The translations under genes were made by a program, and so were the position numbers. A stretch of DNA of 64,000 nucleotides from Chloroflexota bacterium (GTDB taxonomy: Bacteria; Chloroflexota; Anaerolineae; Anaerolineales; Villigracilaceae), in assembly GCA_016223135.1 (NCBI GenBank), contig JACRPQ010000005.1, forward strand, positions 302,873 through 366,872. The letters are read 5' to 3'. The notes beneath the pieces were generated by a model, which was not told the origin of the DNA, ran no database searches, and saw nothing but the letters and a program-made list of their open reading frames with translations. Of the stretch, positions 25,453 to 33,320 are shown in pieces. Each line of letters starts with the position of its first letter. The first letter of the stretch is position 1.

Positions 25453-25896
25453 CTACGGCATGTTCGACGTCCCATACTTGGAATAGGTCGCGTCTATGTA
25501 GGCGCGTATCTCTGGCGTGGACTTCCCCTCCCGCATCATTCGCATCGCGTCCTGGGTGATGTCCACGCAGATGGAGCAGCCGAGCGCGTGGTTGTCGAAG
25601 GTGATGTTCCCCTGCGCGTCCACATTTGAAACGTAGCAATCGTAATTGGAGGTGTGACCGATGTCGCCGCAGCCGCAATAGCAGGGGATGGCTTTCATCA
25701 CATCGGGATTTGCCGCGGCGAACTGATAGGCTTCCCGCACGGTCACGGGCGCGGATTGCACGTCCATCGGCATTTGTTCCAATGGCGACATGGCAAGATG
25801 GACTTCGCTTGAACTTGAGGCGGAACAGGCGGAAACTGTCGCGCTGACCAACGCAATGATCATCAACAAGAAGGTGAATTTGCTTGCTTTAAACAT
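25453..25896 (-). CDS. PCYCGC-motif lipoprotein
   Basis: The 147-residue protein has a lipoprotein signal (SATVSAC) and the PCYCGCG motif near residue 75. It continues with Cys residues in NYDCYV and LGCSICVDI. This matches the PCYCGC domain family, whose role is unproven but which is often seen next to copper and respiratory genes. CGGAGG precedes ATG 25896. It is the first gene of the run that leads to the CuA proteins. The clustered Cys suggest metal binding (inference). Confidence 0.85.
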   Translation of the reverse strand: MFKASKFTFLLMIIALVSATVSACSASSSSEVHLAMSPLEQMPMDVQSAPVTVREAYQFAAANPDVMKAIPCYCGCGDIGHTSNYDCYVSNVDAQGNITFDNHALGCSICVDITQDAMRMMREGKSTPEIRAYIDATYSKYGTSNMP

Positions 25897-26005
25897 ATTG
25901 AGCCTCCGCGTTCGGATGGCTCAATAGTAGTCTGACCATTATGTTCTCTCCAGCGCAGGACGGCGGGTGAAGATATGCGCCAAATGGCTTATGATGAATG
26001 TCATC

Positions 26006-26190
26006 TCATCCTTCAACCCTGTAATTCCGCATCATGCCCGCGTCCTCATGTTCGAGGTTGTGACAGTGATACAGGTACATGCCTGTGTAATTCTCGAAGC
26101 GCACGAGAACCCGCACGGTTTCGCCGGGCATCACCAGGACGGTATCCTTCCAGCCGTCGTCCACGAAGCCGCCGCTGAGACAAGGGCATA
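26006..26190 (-). pseudogene. C-terminal remnant of a multicopper oxidase
   Basis: The minus strand encodes [20 protein letters not shown], then [21 protein letters not shown]-stop. This is the last copper-binding segment of a SufI/CotA-type multicopper oxidase (HCHNLEHED...M). Everything upstream of it is missing and the hairpin at 26195-26228 abuts the break. Not functional alone. A full but different multicopper oxidase lies at 34858-35961. Confidence 0.82.
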
Positions 26191-26194
26191 ACAA

Positions 26195-26228
26195 GAGCGA
26201 CATCCAAAGTCGCCTTCGGATGTCGCTC
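26195..26228. terminator. Hairpin after the DoxX gene
   Basis: GAGCGACATCC-(A)AAG-TCGC-CTT(C)-GGATGTCGCTC forms an 11 bp stem with an extended inner helix. It follows the DoxX stop and is followed on the minus strand by TTGTT. It also marks the break of the oxidase remnant. Confidence 0.65.
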
Positions 26229-26256
26229 GAGGAGGAGAGATGCGTTGAACGAGGAG

Positions 26257-26826
26257 TTACTTCTTCTGGAACATCAAACCCGGCTGCCAAGGCGTGCCGA
26301 CTTGCACGAGAAGCCAACGGTCGAGTCCGATCCAGCCTGCGGTTTTCCAGGCAAGGATGAGCAGGATGGAGAGAACCAGGAAGACGGGGTTGACGGAGGC
26401 GGAGCCAGCCATCATGAAGTTCCAGTTCATAAAGGCGCCGACGGAGGCAGAGAACCAGACGAAGATGCCCAGGATGAGCGCCGCGCCGACCAGCAGTTCG
26501 CCCAGTACCACCAGTTTGGCGAACCAGACGTAACTGCCGCTATCGAGCATGAACTGGATGAAATTGCGATACCAATCGAAGGCAATCGGAGGGCGGGCAG
26601 GCGCATCGGGGATCACGACAGCGCGCTCCCAAAAGCCTTTCAGCGCTTCGCCGCCCTGCATCCACGCGGGGTTGGTGAACTTGCCCCAGCCCGACGTAAT
26701 CCACTCGTATCCCAAGTACAGGCGGATGACGAGCCACAACCAGGCGAACGCCTTGCTTTCGAACAGGGTTTTCGTAAATGGAATATCAACAAGTTGATAT
26801 TCTTTGGGCATGGTTTGAGTAGCCAT
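26257..26826 (-). CDS. DoxX-family membrane protein
   Basis: The 189-residue protein has four hydrophobic segments, with [20 protein letters not shown] near residue 35, typical of DoxX/TQO-small-subunit proteins. Start ATG 26826 has AGGAG 6 nt upstream; the longer ORF start is rejected. Members link to thiosulfate:quinone oxidoreductase or thiol redox functions, which suits the DsrE and YHS neighbours. The specific partner is unknown. Confidence 0.85.
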   Translation of the reverse strand: MATQTMPKEYQLVDIPFTKTLFESKAFAWLWLVIRLYLGYEWITSGWGKFTNPAWMQGGEALKGFWERAVVIPDAPARPPIAFDWYRNFIQFMLDSGSYVWFAKLVVLGELLVGAALILGIFVWFSASVGAFMNWNFMMAGSASVNPVFLVLSILLILAWKTAGWIGLDRWLLVQVGTPWQPGLMFQKK

Positions 26827-26892
26827 TGTATTCTCCTTGATTGACAAATTTTGTCCTGCTTTGATTTCATCTTACAGCCTGCCGGGAATAAT

Positions 26893-26930
26893 AAACAGCG
26901 CATTTCGACTTATCTCGAAATGCGCTGTTT
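26893..26930. terminator. Strong hairpin between YHS and DoxX genes
   Basis: AAACAGCGCATTTCG-ACTTATCT-CGAAATGCGCTGTTT is a perfect 15 bp stem. It separates the CopB-YHS unit from doxX. Confidence 0.8.
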
Positions 26931-26934
26931 TGCT

Positions 26935-26950
26935 TGTGATATTTATCACG
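26935..26950. promoter_or_regulatory. Possible Crp/Fnr-type site
   Basis: TGTGA-TATTTA-TCACG closely matches the TGTGA-N6-TCACA Crp consensus. It lies between the YHS gene and the terminator, about 110 bp upstream of doxX on the minus strand. Single occurrence, so low confidence. Confidence 0.35.
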
Positions 26951-26976
26951 GAAACGCCCTGATTGTCATATTCCTA

Positions 26977-27186
26977 TTATGATGGATGTTCGATCTCGCC
27001 CGCCATGAATGGTTCAGGGTTCAACAGGAAAGCCTCGAGGCATGCCTGCGTGCAGAAATAAACCCGCTCGCCGCGATATTCGGCGCTGGGATAGTTCGCT
27101 GGGTCTTTCAGTTTGCCGCCGCAGGCGGTTTTGTATTCTGGTTCTGGCTGCGATGGAGAAATGGCATCGCTTGGAGATAGCGTCAT
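26977..27186 (-). CDS. YHS-domain protein linked to the copper ATPase
   Basis: The 69-residue protein [20 protein letters not shown] has one YHS/TRASH-like domain: ACGGKLKDPANYPSA, then VYFCTQACLEAFLLNPEPFM. Start overlaps the ATPase stop by one base (TAATG), so the two are coupled. YHS domains bind metals, here presumably Cu(I), in support of the exporter. Confidence 0.85.
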   Translation of the reverse strand: MTLSPSDAISPSQPEPEYKTACGGKLKDPANYPSAEYRGERVYFCTQACLEAFLLNPEPFMAGEIEHPS

Positions 27187-29375
27187 TACGCCTCCTTTAT
27201 TCCGAGTTGTATCCGCCGCAGCAACTGGGCGTTGATGGCGACGACAATGGTACTGAGGGACATGAACAACGCACCGATGGCAGGAGAGAGCAGAATGCCC
27301 CAAGGGGCTAGCACGCCCGCCGCGAGCGGGATGGCAACGATGTTATAGCCTGCCGCCCACCACAGGTTTTGAATCATCTTCTGGTAACTGGCGCGGCTGA
27401 GTTTGAAGATTTTGACCACGTCCAGCGGGTTGCTGTTGACGAGAATCAAGCCCGCCGATTCAATCGCCACGTCCGTGCCGCCGCCAATGGCGATGCCCAC
27501 GTCGGCGCGGGTGAGAGCGGGTGCGTCGTTCACGCCGTCGCCGACCATTGCCACGCGTTTCCCTAGTTTTTGCAACTCCATCACCTTCTGGTCTTTGTGT
27601 TCGGGCAGCACTTCGGCAAAGACGCGCTCGATGCCGAGTTGACGTGCCACCGCTTGCGCCACGGCTTGACTATCGCCCGTGAGCATGGCGACTTCGATTC
27701 CCATTTTGTGCAATTCGTCCACGGCGCGTTTGCTTTCGGGGCGGATGACGTCCGCAATGGAGAAGGCGGCGATGATTTTATCTTTTGTCGTCAGATAGAC
27801 AATGGTCTGCGCGTTTTGGTTTGCCGCTTCGGTGAATGCTTTGATGTTTCCTTCGGGAGCGAGGGAAAGCATTTCGAGCAGGCGCGGTCCGCCAATGTAA
27901 TAGGTTTCGCCGTTGACAGAGGCTTGCACGCCGCGTCCTTTCAGGGCGGAGAAACCGTTAATCGCAGGCAGAGTCAGTTTTCGGTCCCGCGCGAAGCGGC
28001 GGATGGCTTGGGCAATGAGATGCTCGGAGTCCGATTCGAGCGCAGCGGCGAGGGCAAGGGCGCGGTCCGCGTCCCAGCCATCCGCTGTCGCCATATCCGC
28101 CACGCCGAATTGACCTTGCGTGAGCGTGCCTGTTTTGTCGAAGATGACCACGTCAATTTCGCGCGCGGCTTCGAGGGCGAGGCGGTTGCGGACGAGGATG
28201 CCGTTGCGTGCGCCCAGCGCGGTGGTGATGGCGACGACGAGCGGAACGGCAAGACCCAGCGCATGCGGACAGGCAATGACCAGCACGGTCACGACGCGCG
28301 TGAGGACTTCAATATTGAATGCGTCGGCAATGGTCCAGGCGATGGCAGTGACCAGCGCGGCGGCGAGGGCGATGTAAAAGAGCCAGCCGGCGGCTTTGTC
28401 GGCGAGGACTTGGGTTTTGGATTTGGATTGCTGCGCCTGCTCGACGAGACGCATGATGCCCGCCAGGGCGGTCTCACTGCCCGTGGCGGTGACGCGCACA
28501 CGCAGACTGCCGTCGCCGTTGATGGTGCCGGCGATGACCTTTGCGCCGGGCATTTTGTGGACGGGTTTCGACTCGCCGGTGATCATCGCTTCGTTGACAT
28601 CGGAATGTCCGTCCACAACTTCGCCATCCGCCGGGATACTCGCGCCAGGGCGGACGAGGACAAGGTCGCCGCGTTGGAGCGCGGAGGCGGGAACGGTCTC
28701 GGTCATGTCGCCGTGATGGATGCGCTCCGCCGTATCGGGCATGAGTTTGGCGAGCTCGTTGAGCGCGCCCGAGGCTTGACGCACCGAGCGCATCTCCAGC
28801 CAGTGACCGAGCAGCATGATGTCAATCAGGGTGACGAGTTCCCAGAAAAAGCCTTCGCCCAGATTGACGAATTGCGCTGCGACGCTGTACGCGAACGCGA
28901 CCGAAATCGCCAGCGAGATGAGGGTCATCATGCCGGGCTTGCGGTCTTGCAATTCGGGGATTGCCATTTTGATGAAAGGCACGCCGCCATAGGCGAAGAT
29001 GGCAACCGAGAAGACGAAGGGAAGCCATTCGCTGAAGGGGAACGTCGGCGGCGTGAAACCCAGCCACATTTGAATCATTTCGCTGTACAGAAGGACGGGA
29101 ATGCTCAATAAGAGACTCCACCAGAAACGCACGCGAAACATCTGCTCGTGTCCGCTGTGGTCCACGCCGTGACCGGCATGAGCGGAGTGATTCTTTGTTG
29201 CGTGCTGCGCATGTTCGCCGTACATTGCGTGGGCGGCGGGCATGGCATGACCCGCATGCTCGCTCATCGGACTGTCTACCTGTGTACCTGTTTCCTTGTG
29301 TACCTGATAATTCGCTCCATGTTCGTCATGTTGGGAATGGTCTTGCGTATGATGAGGTTGTTTATGCTCGTCCAT
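27186..29375 (-). CDS. copB: CopB-type copper-translocating P1B ATPase
   Basis: The 729-residue exporter begins with a His/Met-rich tail ([17 protein letters not shown] and more) in place of a Cys HMA domain. The transmembrane metal motif is [11 protein letters not shown] (CPH), the CopB signature. Phosphorylation motif [13 protein letters not shown] actuator loop, and [10 protein letters not shown] hinge are present. ATG 29375 is chosen because GGAGG lies 5 nt upstream inside the longer ORF start. Substrate Cu(I)/Cu(II), inferred from the motif class. Its promoter carries the ATAAGC-N6-GCCTAT operator. Confidence 0.93.
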   Translation of the reverse strand: MDEHKQPHHTQDHSQHDEHGANYQVHKETGTQVDSPMSEHAGHAMPAAHAMYGEHAQHATKNHSAHAGHGVDHSGHEQMFRVRFWWSLLLSIPVLLYSEMIQMWLGFTPPTFPFSEWLPFVFSVAIFAYGGVPFIKMAIPELQDRKPGMMTLISLAISVAFAYSVAAQFVNLGEGFFWELVTLIDIMLLGHWLEMRSVRQASGALNELAKLMPDTAERIHHGDMTETVPASALQRGDLVLVRPGASIPADGEVVDGHSDVNEAMITGESKPVHKMPGAKVIAGTINGDGSLRVRVTATGSETALAGIMRLVEQAQQSKSKTQVLADKAAGWLFYIALAAALVTAIAWTIADAFNIEVLTRVVTVLVIACPHALGLAVPLVVAITTALGARNGILVRNRLALEAAREIDVVIFDKTGTLTQGQFGVADMATADGWDADRALALAAALESDSEHLIAQAIRRFARDRKLTLPAINGFSALKGRGVQASVNGETYYIGGPRLLEMLSLAPEGNIKAFTEAANQNAQTIVYLTTKDKIIAAFSIADVIRPESKRAVDELHKMGIEVAMLTGDSQAVAQAVARQLGIERVFAEVLPEHKDQKVMELQKLGKRVAMVGDGVNDAPALTRADVGIAIGGGTDVAIESAGLILVNSNPLDVVKIFKLSRASYQKMIQNLWWAAGYNIVAIPLAAGVLAPWGILLSPAIGALFMSLSTIVVAINAQLLRRIQLGIKEA

Positions 29376-29449
29376 GGCTGCCTCCATAAATTGCCAATAG
29401 TGTATGACTGTTAGACGAGGCGTGCGAGTGGTTTTCTGCCTTTTCTCTT

Positions 29450-29467
29450 ATAAGCAAAATAGCCTAT
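29450..29467 (-). promoter_or_regulatory. Shared operator, copy A (upstream of copB)
   Basis: Plus strand ATAAGC-AAAATA-GCCTAT, 75 bp before the copB start. A TACACT hexamer (29399-29404) is centred 57 bp from the site centre. It overlaps a larger perfect palindrome, AAATAGCCTAT-CTTGCA-ATAGGCTATTT (29457-29484). Same motif as the sites at 31466, 36045 and 36492. Confidence 0.65.
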
Positions 29468-29484
29468 CTTGCAATAGGCTATTT

Positions 29485-29640
29485 GGGCGGGATAGAGAAA
29501 TCCTAGCCACCCGACACTTTTGTTTTGGGACGCAGATGAACGCTGATTTACGCTGATTTAGTTGTTTTTTTCTGCGTTTATCTGCGTTTTTCAGCGTCCC
29601 ATTTGAAACTGTCAGGTCGCTAACAGAAAGCGATAGTCAC
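29485..29640. repeat. ACGCAGAT/ACGCTGAT inverted repeat
   Basis: GGGACGCAGATGAACGCTGATTTACGCTG faces TCTGCGTTTATCTGCGTTTTTCAGCGTCC with an A/T-rich middle (about 29527-29598). It is an imperfect intergenic inverted repeat. No gene in this gap. Confidence 0.5.
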
Positions 29641-29643
29641 TTT

Positions 29644-30006
29644 TTAGAAGACGAGAACGTGGTCTGCCTCCACCGTCCACTCTCCCGCCAGGTCGAGGTT
29701 GCCGTTGAGGACGGAGTCTATCTTGAGTTCAGGCTCGAGCCCGCGAGCCTCACTGCAAGACCCTCAGGTTGCCACCTGCCCGCGCGCGACGAGCGATTTG
29801 ATCATTCGCTCCACGTTGTAATAGCCATCGGGAGTTTTCTGTCCCTTGCGGGCGCACAGGACGGCGTCGCCCATGAGAAAGACCCGTACCTGCACGCCTG
29901 CTTTCTTGGCAAGATTGAGCGCCAGGCGCAGCGCGTTATACGGACGTTCGCTGCCATACGGCGCATCATTGATGACGAAGAGGTATTTCTTTTCGGGTTC
30001 TGTCAT
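29644..30006 (-). CDS. Candidate selenoprotein: DsrE-family protein (UGA-Gly-Ser-Cys)
   Basis: The ORF track ends at TGA 29764-29766 after 85 residues, but the frame continues 39 codons to TAA at 29644. The joined product is 120 residues, normal for a DsrE/DsrF-like sulfur-relay protein. The N-terminal half reads KKYLFVINDAPYGSERPYNA and VFLMGDAV. Then comes VAT-UGA-GSCSEARGLEPELK, ending TVEADHVLVF. DsrE relatives carry CGTCxxARG here, so UGA replaces the first Cys of CxxC, giving UxxC. A SECIS-like hairpin follows. ATG 30006 has GGAG 9 nt upstream. Likely cytoplasmic sulfur or persulfide transfer. Confidence 0.86.
29731..29750 (-). promoter_or_regulatory. SECIS-like hairpin of the DsrE-family gene
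   Basis: In the mRNA: UGA, 13 nt, AGGCUCG-CGGGCU-CGAGCCU. Perfect 7 bp stem, 6-nt loop with G at position 2, loop starting 20 nt after UGA. Confidence 0.78.
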
Positions 30007-30036
30007 GGAAGTGTTCTCCATTTTTTTTGGTTATGT

Positions 30037-30062
30037 GCGCGGCGCTAGCGAAAACGCCGCGC
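30037..30062. terminator. GC-rich hairpin upstream of the DsrE gene
   Basis: GCGCGGCG-CTAGCGAAAA-CGCCGCGC, 8 bp stem, between the zinc-ribbon gene and the DsrE gene; on the minus strand the T run before the DsrE start lies further downstream. Confidence 0.5.
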
Positions 30063-30151
30063 CAGAACATGTATTTTAACGGCGCTTCTTCCATGAGGCT
30101 ACGGATTTTCCACCGTCATTCCTTTCCGAAAAGACCGTCTCTTCGTTTGCC

Positions 30152-30505
30152 TTATTTCAACTTCGTCCCGCAATAGGGACAGTTCTGCCAATCGGCTTGT
30201 ACGCCTTTTCCGCAGTTGGGGCAGGGAGCAAAGGATGCGGCGGGGGTGTTGGCGCCCGCGTTTCTCGTCAGTGCGACGACGGCATACACAATGAGCGCGA
30301 TGACGCCGAGGGGGATGAGCCACATGAAGAGCATACCGAGTCCCATGCCGAACCAGCCGAAGGGAGAGTAGCCCCAGCCCATCATGCCGGGTCCCATCAT
30401 GCCGTAGCCGCCATAGCCTCCGCCCATCCAAGCGCCGAGCCAGAAGAGAGCGATGAGGGCGAGAATAACGCCGAGGGTGATGAGTAACCAGTTTGTCTTT
30501 TTCAT
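30152..30505 (-). CDS. Membrane protein with C-terminal zinc ribbon
   Basis: The 117-residue protein has two hydrophobic segments (WLLITLGVILALIALFWLG and LIPLGVIALIVYAVVAL) separated by a Gly/Met-rich stretch (GGYGGYGMMGPGMMGWGY). It ends with a CPNCGKGV...CPYCG ribbon. The Met-rich part could bind Cu(I) (inference). It is the last of three consecutive zinc-ribbon genes. AAAGGA precedes ATG 30505. Confidence 0.75.
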   Translation of the reverse strand: MKKTNWLLITLGVILALIALFWLGAWMGGGYGGYGMMGPGMMGWGYSPFGWFGMGLGMLFMWLIPLGVIALIVYAVVALTRNAGANTPAASFAPCPNCGKGVQADWQNCPYCGTKLK

Positions 30506-30531
30506 TTTGATGTTCCTTTCTTTAGAATGAA

Positions 30532-30816
30532 TCAATGATGCGCCGTATCGCTGAGCGTTTCGCCCAACGGCGAACCGCAATAGGCGCAGCTCGCCCAGGA
30601 GGGGTCAACCTTTTGTCCGCAGGCGGGACATTTCGCCGTCCGCAAACTCATCCCGCAGCTGGGGCAGAAGGCGTATCCCTGCTGCAGGGGAAAACCGCAG
30701 TGCGCACATTTGATATTGGAAGCGGACGCGGCTGCGACAGGCGCGTTTCCCGGTTGGGAAGTGTGTTGATGTTCCCCGTGATCCATCGCTGCGTGCATAA
30801 GCATACAACCGCACAT
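30532..30816 (-). CDS. Double zinc-ribbon protein
   Basis: The 94-residue protein starts MCGCMLMHAAMDHGEHQHTS, a His/Met/Cys-rich tail, then carries CAHCGFPL...CPSCG and CPACGQKV...CAYCG ribbons. AAGGAGG lies 6 nt before ATG 30816. No family beyond zinc ribbon. The N-terminal tail resembles that of the CopB ATPase and suggests copper binding. Confidence 0.75.
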   Translation of the reverse strand: MCGCMLMHAAMDHGEHQHTSQPGNAPVAAASASNIKCAHCGFPLQQGYAFCPSCGMSLRTAKCPACGQKVDPSWASCAYCGSPLGETLSDTAHH

Positions 30817-30826
30817 GAGAACCTCC

Positions 30827-31000
30827 TTACAAGGTTTGTCCGCAATGCGGGCAGACTTTCCAGTCCGCCTGCGTGAGCCGGTTGCAATTCGGGCAGGCGC
30901 GGCTGGCGGCGGGCTTGAAGATATTGACGAAGCTACTTCCAGAGACAGCCCACACGACCAAACCGATCAATAACAGTGGGACGATCCACATGAGAAACAT
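30827..31000 (-). CDS. Short membrane zinc-ribbon protein (missed by the ORF track)
   Basis: Fifty-seven residues, below the track cutoff: MFLMWIVPLLLIGLVVWAVS, one membrane segment, then CPNCNRLTQADWKVCPHCGQ. AAAGGAGT lies before the ATG. The TAA at 30827 precedes the next gene by 10 bp. The ribbon ('QADW..CP.CG') is nearly the same as that of the 30152 gene, so the two are paralogues. Confidence 0.8.
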   Translation of the reverse strand: MFLMWIVPLLLIGLVVWAVSGSSFVNIFKPAASRACPNCNRLTQADWKVCPHCGQTL

Positions 31001-31147
31001 GTTTTACTCCTTTCTCGATGACTAAAGGATAGCAAACATGATTAAAGATTTTGTAAAGGCGCGACAAAGATGGATTGAAGATTTGCACGGATAATCAAAA
31101 AATCCGTGAAACTTGTGCTGAGCATGCCGAAGTATCCATGTACAAAA

Positions 31148-31177
31148 CAATGACCCACCTTTTCGGGTGGGTCATTG
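31148..31177 (-). terminator. Terminator of the short YHS gene
   Basis: CAATGACCCACC-loop-GGTGGGTCATTG, perfect 12 bp stem, followed on the minus strand by TTTTGTACA. It lies 7 bp after the YHS stop. Confidence 0.88.
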
Positions 31178-31184
31178 TTTGCGA

Positions 31185-31364
31185 TTAGTGATGATGCGCG
31201 TGTTCGTCGGGTTTGGCAAGATACTTCTCAGGCTCCTTGTCGAAGGCACTCTTGCAACCAAGGGAACAGAAGTAGTAAGTCTGACCCTTATACTCAGATT
31301 TGCCAGCGGCGGTGGCAGGTTCAACATCCATGTCGCAAACGGGGTCTTTGTGGATTTCGTTCAT
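31185..31364 (-). CDS. Short YHS-domain protein (missed by the ORF track)
   Basis: Fifty-nine residues: MNEIHKDPVCDMDVEPATAA, then YKGQTYYFCSLGCKSAFDKE and a C-terminal HAHHH tail. This is a canonical YHS metal-binding domain (DPVCxM ... YYFCSxxCKxxF). AGGAG lies 10 nt before the ATG. Its promoter contains operator copy D. Monocistronic, flanked by a strong terminator. Confidence 0.9.
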   Translation of the reverse strand: MNEIHKDPVCDMDVEPATAAGKSEYKGQTYYFCSLGCKSAFDKEPEKYLAKPDEHAHHH

Positions 31365-31465
31365 TTCGTTTTTTCTCCTTTCGTGAGTTTTGGTCGTGGG
31401 GTAAAGTAATACAAATGATAAACAAACACCTGCACCTGACTGAGCGCAGAATGGCGGGATGGTGG

Positions 31466-31483
31466 ATAAGCAAAATGGCTTAT
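31466..31483 (-). promoter_or_regulatory. Shared operator, copy D (upstream of the short YHS gene)
   Basis: ATAAGC-AAAATG-GCTTAT, a perfect 6-6-6 palindrome, lies 102 bp before the YHS start. A TATCAT hexamer (31415-31420) is centred 57 bp from the site centre. Confidence 0.65.
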
Positions 31484-31496
31484 TACTTTTATCGCT

Positions 31497-32564
31497 TCAC
31501 ACTCGGACCTTGAGCCTGGTCCCCTTTCCCGGAGCGGACTCTACCTCCAGCCGCGCCCCGATCAAGTCCGCGCGCTCGCGGATTCCCAGCAGACCAAAAT
31601 GCCCATTGGGAGCAAAATCCGTGGGAGTCTTTGGTATAGAGAAGCCGATGCCGTTGTCGCTCACTTCCAATTCGATGCTCTTTTTCCCAAAGGCGATTCG
31701 CACGGCGGCATGTTTGGCTTGCGAATGACGCACCACATTATTCAAGGCTTCCTGCGCGATGCGATACAACGTCAGTTCCACCTCACGCGCGAGACGTTGC
31801 TCCTCGCCGTCTTTGCGGAACTCGATTCGTATTCCGCTATTCTGGCTGGTCTCGCGTGAAAGCATTTCCAGCGCGGTGACCAAACCGAAGTCTTCGAGAT
31901 AGATCGGGCGCAGGGCGCGCGTCATGCGGCGCAGGTTCTCAATGGTCTGCTCGGAAAGGCTCTCCAATTCAGCCAATGTTTTGCGAGACGCCTGATCTTT
32001 GACAGATTTCTGAGCCAATTGCACGCGTTGTTTCAAAGCGATGATGGATTGAATGGTGTCATCGTGCAGTTCGCGCGCCAGGCGCAGACGCTCCTCCTCC
32101 TGTGCCGACGTAATCGCGCCGATGTAGTCGCGTAATCCTTCCTGCGCGGCTCGTACCTTGCGGGACATTTCAACCAGTTCGTTTTGCAAATGCTGGATTT
32201 CCGAAATCCCGCCGACGGATTGTTTGACGGACTCGAAATCGCCCCAAGCCAGCGCGGCGGCTTTTGCCTCCAATTTTTGCAAAGGCTGGATGATTTGTTT
32301 GGCTGCAAACCATAACGCCCCAAGGGTGAATAAAAGCGGAGGAATCAACACCAGCGGTGCGAACAGGGTGAATTCCAAAGAAAGGTCGGCGGCAATTTTC
32401 CAGGCTTCTTCAGAAAGATGCTGGCGCATTTCCCATTGATGATAGAGCACGCTCCCAACGGCAATGACCATCGAAATTAACGTCATCGGCAGGATGATGA
32501 GGATAAATATCCGCAGCGGAAAACTGCGCCAAAATGGGGAGCGGAGACGTTCGTTATTTCTCAT
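31497..32564 (-). CDS. NarX/DegS-type sensor histidine kinase
   Basis: The 355-residue protein has two membrane segments (residues 14-36 and 68-90) and a HAMP-like linker. HisKA_3 follows (phospho-His in RLARELHDDTIQSIIALKQR) and then HATPase_c (DNGIGFS, GHFGLLGIRERA). It pairs with the NarL-type regulator gene just upstream. The short periplasmic loop (about 30 residues) gives no clue to the signal. Confidence 0.9.
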   Translation of the reverse strand: MRNNERLRSPFWRSFPLRIFILIILPMTLISMVIAVGSVLYHQWEMRQHLSEEAWKIAADLSLEFTLFAPLVLIPPLLFTLGALWFAAKQIIQPLQKLEAKAAALAWGDFESVKQSVGGISEIQHLQNELVEMSRKVRAAQEGLRDYIGAITSAQEEERLRLARELHDDTIQSIIALKQRVQLAQKSVKDQASRKTLAELESLSEQTIENLRRMTRALRPIYLEDFGLVTALEMLSRETSQNSGIRIEFRKDGEEQRLAREVELTLYRIAQEALNNVVRHSQAKHAAVRIAFGKKSIELEVSDNGIGFSIPKTPTDFAPNGHFGLLGIRERADLIGARLEVESAPGKGTRLKVRV

Positions 32565-32581
32565 CGCAATTTACCTGTACC

Positions 32582-32625
32582 GCGAGATTCATCTCGCCTT
32601 CCATCCAAATGCGAATAAATTTCGC
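32582..32625. repeat. Paired short palindromes between regulator and kinase
   Basis: GCGAGAT-TC-ATCTCGC (32582-32597) and GCGAAT-AA-ATTTCGC (32611-32625), flanked by GTAC and GATAC. Same family as the pairs at 8.4, 15.7 and 22.4 kb. Confidence 0.65.
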
Positions 32626-32630
32626 GATAC

Positions 32631-33320
32631 TTATTCCTCCGCAATTTGCCCCGCGCTCTGCGGAATCAATCCCAATGAAACGCCGCGCATGACGGCTTCA
32701 GTGCGGCTCACGGCATGCAGTTTGGCAAAGATGTGCGCCAGGTGTCCCTGCACGGTGCGGTCGCTGATATTCAATTGCACGCCGATGGCTTTGTTGGTGT
32801 ATCCTTTGGCAGCAAGACGCAGTACGTCCAGTTCACGATCCGTGAGAGGCTCGGGGGCGATGGTCTCAGGGCGCTTGAACAGATTGGACATCAACTTGCG
32901 CGTGATGTTTGGGTCGAGCGCGGACTTGCCCTCGTTCACGTCGCACACAGCCTGGATGAGATCGTCGGCTTGCGCCGTCTTGAGAACATAACCATTCGCG
33001 CCCGCCTGCAGAACAGCCATCACGTAGGGGTCATCGTCATAGGCGGTGAGAATCAAAACGCCCACTTCGGGCAAATGAGAGCGAACCCAGCGCGTCACCT
33101 CAATGCCGCTGGCTTTGGGCATTTGGATGTCCAGCACTGCTACATCGGGCTTGTGTTTTTGGATGAGCGCTTGCGCCTCTTCCCCGTCTCCCGCCTCGGC
33201 GATGACTTGAATATCCTTGGCGGTTTCCAGTAGTTGACGTATCCCCGCGCGGACGATGTGGTGGTCATCTGCCAGCAGAACGCGAATCCTGGTTTTTGAT
33301 TTGTTCGAGGACTTTGGCAT
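32631..33320 (-). CDS. NarL/FixJ-family response regulator
   Basis: Of 229 residues, the receiver domain has LLADDHH, phospho-Asp in VAVLDIQMPKASGIE, LTAYDDD and Lys in YVLKTAQ. The LuxR-type HTH is LTDRELDVLRLAAKGYTNKA with NISDRTVQGHLAHIFAKL. The start overlaps the end of the DUF2085 gene by 56 bp, and no shorter start fits. With its kinase it is a candidate regulator for the island, possibly through the shared operator (untested). Confidence 0.92.
   Translation of the reverse strand: MPKSSNKSKTRIRVLLADDHHIVRAGIRQLLETAKDIQVIAEAGDGEEAQALIQKHKPDVAVLDIQMPKASGIEVTRWVRSHLPEVGVLILTAYDDDPYVMAVLQAGANGYVLKTAQADDLIQAVCDVNEGKSALDPNITRKLMSNLFKRPETIAPEPLTDRELDVLRLAAKGYTNKAIGVQLNISDRTVQGHLAHIFAKLHAVSRTEAVMRGVSLGLIPQSAGQIAEE

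Noticed and set aside
27570-29111. 513-residue plus-strand ORF opposite the CopB ATPase
   Set aside because: Shadow of the ATPase; no motif and no ribosome site.
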